This document shows, in pieces, positions 14,669 through 19,114 of a DNA stretch of 19,114 bases. The stretch's first letter is position 1. The number at the start of each line of letters is the position of its first letter. A program made the translations under genes and the position numbers. This DNA comes from an uncultured Phycisphaerales bacterium (GTDB lineage Bacteria > Planctomycetota > Phycisphaerae > Sedimentisphaerales > Anaerobacaceae): NCBI GenBank assembly GCA_937927975.1, contig CALEZT010000287.1:1-19114 (forward strand), read 5' to 3'. The notes below the pieces were generated by a model. That model had not been told where the DNA came from and did no database searches. It was given only the letters and a program-made list of their open reading frames with translations.

Positions 14669-17581
14669 ATGGGTCGCAGATCTTTTCCGGCTTGGTCCTT
14701 CATCACGAGCATTCTCCTCTGCTCCGGGCTGCTGAACGCCGCCTCGATCTACACCACCCGGCTGGATGACCCGGCGGCGGTCTATCTGACGCCGGAGGAT
14801 TTCCCCGTTCGGGGCGACGGCGTCGCGGATGACTCCGACGCGATCCAGCAGGCCATCGACAAGGTCGCCTCGACCACCGGGGCCGGCGTCCTGTTCGTCC
14901 CCAAAGGGACTTATCGCCTCAGGAAGACCGTTTACGTCTGGCCCGGCGTCCGGCTGATCGGCTACGGGGACGTCCGGCCGGTCTTCACCCTCGGCGAGAA
15001 CACGCCCGGCTTCCAGGAAGGCTCCGGCACGCACATGTTCTTTTTCTCCGGTGGGCGTCGCAGCGACGGCCCCCCTTCCGACGGCGGAGCCGGCACGTTC
15101 TACAGCGCCATGAGCAACATCGACATCGAGATCGGCCCCGGCAACCCGGCGGCCGTCGGCGTCCGCTTCCACGTCGCCCAGCACTGCTTCCTCAGCCACA
15201 TGGACTTTCGCCTCGGCTCGGCCCGCGCGGGCCTGGAGGACATCGGCAACGAGGTCGAAGACCTCCATTTCCACGGCGGCCAGTATGCCATCATCACGAA
15301 ACGGTCCGCCCCGGGCTGGCCCATCCTCGTCATCGACTGCACCTTCGAGGGGCAGAGCGAGTCCGCGATCAGTTGCGATGAGGCAGGACTGACGATCGTT
15401 CGCCCCCGTTTTGCGGACGTCCGCAAGGCCGTCACCATAGAATTCAACAAACCCGATCAACTCTGGATCAGCGACGGGCGTTTCGAGAATATCACGGGCC
15501 CGGCGGTGAACATTGGCAACACCTACAACGCCCGGACCCAGATCAACTTGCAGAACATCGCGTGCGAGCGTGTGTCTGCCCCGGTGGCTTTTCGAGACAG
15601 GGGCTACGCCCTCTCGCAGGCAGGGCGCACTTACGTGATCGAGCAGTTCTCCCAGGGCCTACACATCGGCAGTCCGAATGCCACGCGGAAAATCGACGCC
15701 ACACTGAAGCACCACCCGGTGACTGCCCTGCCGGCGCCGGTGGCCTCGGACATCCCCGCCCTGCCGGACCCGGCGACCTGGGTCAACGTCCGTACGCTGG
15801 ACGTGATAGGCGACGGCCAGACCGACGATACCGCGGCTCTCAAAAAAGCGATTGCGGAGCATCGAACGCTCTATCTGCCCATGGGCCTGTACCGTATCAG
15901 CGACACGCTGACGCTCCGGCCGGACACGGTGCTGATCGGCCTGCACCCCTCGGCCACCGTGATCAATCTGCCGGACAATACGCCGGCGTTTCAGGGCAGC
16001 GGCGAGCCCAAAGCGGTCATTGAGACGCCGAAGGGCGGAGCCAACATCGTCACGGGCATCGGGGTCTACACCAACGCGGTCAATCCCCGCGCCGTCGGCG
16101 TCAAGTGGATGGCCGGGGCGAATTCCCTGCTGAACGACGTCCGCCTGCTCGGCGGGCACGGCACCCGCATCCCCGGCCAGCCGCGCGGCGGGAATCTGGG
16201 CAACCGCGACGCCTGGGACAGCCAATATGCCAGCCTCTGGGTCACTGACGGCGGCGGCGGGACTTTCAAGGACATCTGGACGCCGAACCCCCACGCGAAA
16301 TCCGGCATGCTCATCTCCGACACCTCCACCAGCGGCCGGGTGTACGCGATGTCCCTCGAACACCACGTCAGCAATGAAATGATCGTGCGAAACGCCTCGA
16401 ACTGGCAATTCTACGCGGTGCAATTCGAGGAGGAGCGTGAGGAAGGCCCCAAGGCTCTGCCCCTGGAGATCGACCGGTCGAGCAATCTCCTGTTCGCCAA
16501 CACCTTCTTCTACCGCGTGATCAGTTGCTTCGTGCCGTTCCCGCACGCGACGAGGATCAGCGAGTCCCGCGACATCCGCTTCCGGAACCTCCACTGCTAC
16601 AGCAACAGCAAGGTCTCGTTCGACAGCACGATTTTCGATGCGACGACCGGTGCGGAGATCCGCGACCCCGAGTTCGCTGTGCTGGACGTCACGGGCGTCC
16701 CTCTCCCCCCACAGCCCAGGGCGGAGTCAACTGTTCTGGCGGCCGGGGCTAAGGTCGAGAAACTCGCCGACGGGTTCCTGAACATCGCCGGGGCGGCGGT
16801 GGACGCCGAGGGCACGCTCTACTTTGCCGACGCCCGCGCGAACCGCGTCTACCGCTGGTCGGCCCAGCAACGCAAGGCCGAAGTGGTACGCGAGATCGAG
16901 CAGCAGCCGGTCAATCTGGCCTTCGACAAGGCGGGCAACCTGCTGGTCGTCGCGTACACGGGCAACGGCACGGTGCTCGCCTTTCGGCCGGACGCCAGCG
17001 ACAGCGAGAACGCCGCCCTCGCGCCCCAGTCCGCCGCCCCTCGCCCGGGCATGACGGCCTTGCTCCCGGTGAACCGCTGGATGGGAGACGCCGAGTTCCT
17101 GCGGGACTCGACCACTCCCAGGCCTTCGCAGTACCTCTCCCCGGACGGCACGGCATTCATCCCCGCCGGCCGGGATTTCACTTCGGGCGCCACGATGTGG
17201 GGCACGAAGATGGCGGACGTGCTGCGGGCCTTCCGGCTCGCCCCCGCCGTCGCGGGGCAGACCTTCTACGTGAGCAACGAGCACGAGTTGAAGACATGGT
17301 CCTTCAAGGTGGGTGAAGACGGAACCCTCTCCGAGCCGGAGCTTTTCGTCAACGAAGGCGGCGAATGCGTCACCACCGACGACCAGGGCAACGTCTACAT
17401 CGCCGCCGGCCAGATCCGGGTCTTCAACGCCTCCGGCAAGCCCATCGACACCATCGCGGTCCCGCAGCGGCCGACGAGCCTGGTCTTCGGCGGCCCGGAC
17501 GGCAAGACCCTCTTCATCACCGCCCGCTCCTCGCTTTACAGCATCCGAATCCGCTTCGCCGGTGCAACCACCGACCGATAG
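14669..17581 (+). CDS. Secreted two-domain pectate-lyase-superfamily protein with beta-propeller-like C-terminus
   Basis: The 970-residue product begins with a signal peptide (FPAWSFITSILLCSGLLNAA, cut near residue 26). A pectate-lyase-superfamily domain starts at about 38 (DFPVRGDGVADDSDAIQQAI, VLFVPKGTYRLRKTVYV, VRLIGYG), and a second starts at about 370 (WVNVRTLDVIGDGQTDDTAA, LYLPMGLYRISDTLTLRPD). Both are parallel beta-helices. From about residue 690 the repeats GAAVDAEGTLYFADARANRV, VNLAFDKAGNLLVVAYTGNG and CVTTDDQGNVYIAAGQIRVF look like NHL/SMP-30-type propeller blades. The protein likely binds or cleaves a polysaccharide, but no catalytic residues can be assigned with confidence. GAGGG (14658-14662) lies 6 nt before ATG 14669; a TTG at 14654 is in frame but lacks support. 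It stands in its own transcription unit. Export and fold link it functionally with the rhamnosidase operon upstream, which is inference. Confidence 0.8.
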   Translation: MGRRSFPAWSFITSILLCSGLLNAASIYTTRLDDPAAVYLTPEDFPVRGDGVADDSDAIQQAIDKVASTTGAGVLFVPKGTYRLRKTVYVWPGVRLIGYGDVRPVFTLGENTPGFQEGSGTHMFFFSGGRRSDGPPSDGGAGTFYSAMSNIDIEIGPGNPAAVGVRFHVAQHCFLSHMDFRLGSARAGLEDIGNEVEDLHFHGGQYAIITKRSAPGWPILVIDCTFEGQSESAISCDEAGLTIVRPRFADVRKAVTIEFNKPDQLWISDGRFENITGPAVNIGNTYNARTQINLQNIACERVSAPVAFRDRGYALSQAGRTYVIEQFSQGLHIGSPNATRKIDATLKHHPVTALPAPVASDIPALPDPATWVNVRTLDVIGDGQTDDTAALKKAIAEHRTLYLPMGLYRISDTLTLRPDTVLIGLHPSATVINLPDNTPAFQGSGEPKAVIETPKGGANIVTGIGVYTNAVNPRAVGVKWMAGANSLLNDVRLLGGHGTRIPGQPRGGNLGNRDAWDSQYASLWVTDGGGGTFKDIWTPNPHAKSGMLISDTSTSGRVYAMSLEHHVSNEMIVRNASNWQFYAVQFEEEREEGPKALPLEIDRSSNLLFANTFFYRVISCFVPFPHATRISESRDIRFRNLHCYSNSKVSFDSTIFDATTGAEIRDPEFAVLDVTGVPLPPQPRAESTVLAAGAKVEKLADGFLNIAGAAVDAEGTLYFADARANRVYRWSAQQRKAEVVREIEQQPVNLAFDKAGNLLVVAYTGNGTVLAFRPDASDSENAALAPQSAAPRPGMTALLPVNRWMGDAEFLRDSTTPRPSQYLSPDGTAFIPAGRDFTSGATMWGTKMADVLRAFRLAPAVAGQTFYVSNEHELKTWSFKVGEDGTLSEPELFVNEGGECVTTDDQGNVYIAAGQIRVFNASGKPIDTIAVPQRPTSLVFGGPDGKTLFITARSSLYSIRIRFAGATTDR

Positions 17582-17616
17582 CAGCGGGCACCATACGGCA
17601 GCGGCAGCGGAAGTAC

Positions 17617-17643
17617 ACTCCATCTTGCTTTGCCAGATGGAGT
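17617..17643 (+). terminator. Possible terminator hairpin after the beta-helix gene
   Basis: ACTCCATC (17617-17624) and GATGGAGT (17636-17643) form an 8-bp stem with an 11-nt loop, 35 nt after the stop codon. The following bases are only moderately T-rich (CTGCTATTCTTG), so termination is uncertain. The hairpin overlaps a possible promoter for the next gene. Confidence 0.3.
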
Positions 17644-17653
17644 CTGCTATTCT
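17625..17653 (+). promoter_or_regulatory. Possible extended -10 promoter for the HNH-DGQHR gene
   Basis: TTGCTT (17625-17630) and TGCTATTCT (17645-17653, an extended -10 form) are spaced by 17 nt. The transcript would start near 17660, giving a leader of about 160 nt that contains the hairpin at 17703-17755. The -35 box sits inside the hairpin at 17617-17643. The assignment is tentative. Confidence 0.3.
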
Positions 17654-17702
17654 TGATCCTATGAGTGAAGTCCGGGCAGTTTCCGGGGCCCATAATGTGG
17701 TT

Positions 17703-17755
17703 GTTACTGCAGCGAGACTCTTCTGAAGAGCTTCTTCTGCGGCACTCGCTGTAAC
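17703..17755 (+). other. Long inverted repeat in the leader of the HNH-DGQHR gene
   Basis: GTTAC(TGC)AGCGAG (17703-17716) pairs with CTCGCTGTAAC (17745-17755) over 11 bp with a 3-nt bulge, and a small CTCTT-CTG-AAGAG hairpin (17718-17730) sits inside. It ends 67 nt before the start codon. It could be a regulatory RNA structure, an operator or the end of an inserted segment. It does not match the integron attC core arrangement. Confidence 0.5.
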
Positions 17756-17822
17756 GCTCTGGTACTACGCCAGTCAATAGGAACAGGGTTCCTCAAATAG
17801 ATGAGGGAAGGAGATCGGACTA

Positions 17823-19085
17823 ATGGGATCGCTATATCTCAATCGACTGTCATCGGGTGACCGGGACTCCCTGATGGAGAAGTTGTACCAAGCACAGAAG
17901 GGGCGATGTTTCATCTGTGAAGATACTATTGATCTCGTGCTCCATAAAGACTCGATGGATATTGACCATGTTGTCCCAACCAAACTCGGTGGCAAGGACG
18001 ATCCGTCGAACTTCGCACTGACCCATTCGAGCTGCAATCGCTCCAAGCAGGCTGCAAATCTGGAAGTTGCTCGTATTCTTCAGAGATTCAGCAGACTGAA
18101 GGAGGAGACCGGACGACAGAACCGCAATCCTAATCTGGATGACGTGCTCCGACTCAATGGTGGTTCTCGGTTTGAACTGCCGATCACAGTGACTGATGAC
18201 TCAGTGCGTTTCACGCTCCCAGATGTCGGTAATAACGGCGTATCCTCCATCCCTCTTTACACGGACGGCCTTAGCGGATTCAAGTATTTCTTCGCGAGGT
18301 TCCCCATCGAATACTTGCACCACGACGAGAAGATCAATCCGCGATCAATCGGACAGAATATTTCCAAGCTGATCGAGGAGTTCTACCACAAGCGACCACA
18401 ACTGCACATTTCCTTAGGATGGATTGCCTACGATGAACAAAACCGTTGTCCCATTCGGATTTTCGATGGACAGCACAAAGCCGCGGCACAGGTTTTCCTG
18501 GGTGTTCGTCACCTTCCGGTGCGTGTCTTTGTTGATCCGGACGTTGACATACTCCTAACCGCCAATACTAACGCGGGCACAACGTTGCGTCAGGTCGCCT
18601 TTGACAAATCAGTCCAGAGACATCTTGGCAGCGCTCTTTACGTTGACCGTGTAGAACGGTACAAGAATGAGCTTGGCCTCAAGGACGATGATTTCACATT
18701 CTCCGAGCGAGATCTTGTCAAGTTCTTCAAAGGTGAATCACGCGAGATGAAACGGTATATTCTCGATGCGGTCCGAGACGCGATCACACACAATCCGGAG
18801 AACAAACTCAAGGACTACATTGATTTCGGCGGTCGCGGAAAGGAACGACCGTTGTCCTATTCATCCGTCGAAAAGACATTCTACTCGTTCTTCATCTATC
18901 AAGACGTTCTGGATACGCCCATCAGCTACCAAATGGAAAGTGGAGAGAATCCCAGGGAGTTGGAGAAGGAGCAGATTCTTGAACTCATGAACATAGTCGC
19001 GGAGGAAATCTACATTTCCAGATACGATAGCGATATTGGAACGCATCGCATCGAGAACCGCCGAGTTTGTCCCATCGGTAGTTGA
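17823..19085 (+). CDS. HNH endonuclease fused to a DGQHR (DndB-like) domain
   Basis: The 420-residue product opens with an HNH nuclease domain: Cys29-x2-Cys32, [12 protein letters not shown] with Asp48-His49, then [14 protein letters not shown] with His68, Cys71 and Asn72, a beta-beta-alpha metal site with a zinc knuckle. A DGQHR-family domain follows, with [17 protein letters not shown] (motif at residues 215-219, Lys for the usual Arg) and [19 protein letters not shown] domains occur in DndB and related DNA-modification or phage-defence proteins, so a role as a defence nuclease or sensor is a reasonable inference; the exact system is not recognisable. AAGGAG at 17808-17813 lies 9 nt before the ATG, so the start is firm. 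Base composition is visibly less GC-rich (50-55% in two lines counted) than the genes to its left (68% in one SNF2 line), suggesting transfer. Any partner genes would lie beyond the right edge. The C-terminus ([12 protein letters not shown]) may be shortened relative to relatives. Confidence 0.78.
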   Translation: MGSLYLNRLSSGDRDSLMEKLYQAQKGRCFICEDTIDLVLHKDSMDIDHVVPTKLGGKDDPSNFALTHSSCNRSKQAANLEVARILQRFSRLKEETGRQNRNPNLDDVLRLNGGSRFELPITVTDDSVRFTLPDVGNNGVSSIPLYTDGLSGFKYFFARFPIEYLHHDEKINPRSIGQNISKLIEEFYHKRPQLHISLGWIAYDEQNRCPIRIFDGQHKAAAQVFLGVRHLPVRVFVDPDVDILLTANTNAGTTLRQVAFDKSVQRHLGSALYVDRVERYKNELGLKDDDFTFSERDLVKFFKGESREMKRYILDAVRDAITHNPENKLKDYIDFGGRGKERPLSYSSVEKTFYSFFIYQDVLDTPISYQMESGENPRELEKEQILELMNIVAEEIYISRYDSDIGTHRIENRRVCPIGS

Positions 19086-19114
19086 AGGTTGAAAAAGCGG
19101 TGGCTACTCCGGCC

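Noticed and set aside
17661..17726. Short open frame of 21 codons before the HNH-DGQHR gene
   Set aside because: No ribosome site precedes it and nothing supports translation; it could only be a leader peptide by speculation.
17703..17755. Integron attC site
   Set aside because: The terminal bases are GTTAC and GTAAC, the reverse of the RYYYAAC...GTTRRRY arrangement, and no integrase or gene cassettes are present.
19040..19114. Frameshift at the end of the HNH-DGQHR gene
   Set aside because: All three forward frames reach a stop within the last few dozen bases, so no longer product can be rebuilt from this window.

Overview
The window is a GC-rich bacterial chromosomal segment that looks planctomycete-like (Phycisphaerae-type), judged from a GIDE-LemA fusion, secreted sugar-polymer enzymes, a very large SNF2 ATPase and a two-domain pectate-lyase-superfamily protein. 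This assignment is an inference from gene content; no rRNA or other marker gene is present. No tRNA, rRNA, CRISPR array or transposase gene was seen.

Layout. (1) 1-1976, minus strand: a small exported/membrane protein followed 16 nt later by a GIDE-LemA membrane protein that runs off the left edge, both probably read from one good promoter at 2029-2057. (2) 1977-2539: non-coding, dominated by an imperfect palindrome of about 366 bp. (3) 2540-6813, plus strand: a two-gene operon of a GH78 alpha-L-rhamnosidase and a secreted putative clan GH-A hydrolase whose start region overlaps the rhamnosidase stop, a small rhamnose-glycan degradation unit. (4) 6980-11281: a 1433-residue SNF2-family ATPase with a long uncharacterised N-terminal half. 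(5) 11282-12110: a BrnT/CopG-type toxin-antitoxin pair, lower in GC, followed by a second diverged copy of the last 49 codons of the SNF2 gene. (6) 12159-12923, minus: an acidic protein with a four-cysteine cluster, divergent from (7) 13236-14474, an AlaC-type aminotransferase followed by a 9-bp-period palindromic repeat. (8) 14669-17581: a secreted 970-residue protein with two beta-helix domains and a beta-propeller-like C-terminus. (9) 17582-19114: a visibly less GC-rich tail encoding an HNH nuclease fused to a DGQHR (DndB-like) domain, probably a defence-related gene.

How it fits together. The rhamnosidase, the GH-A-like enzyme and the beta-helix protein are all predicted to be exported and could act on plant or algal polysaccharides. 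The SNF2 gene end, the toxin-antitoxin pair with its SNF2 tail copy, and the HNH-DGQHR gene carry the marks of accessory DNA and are the parts most worth following up.
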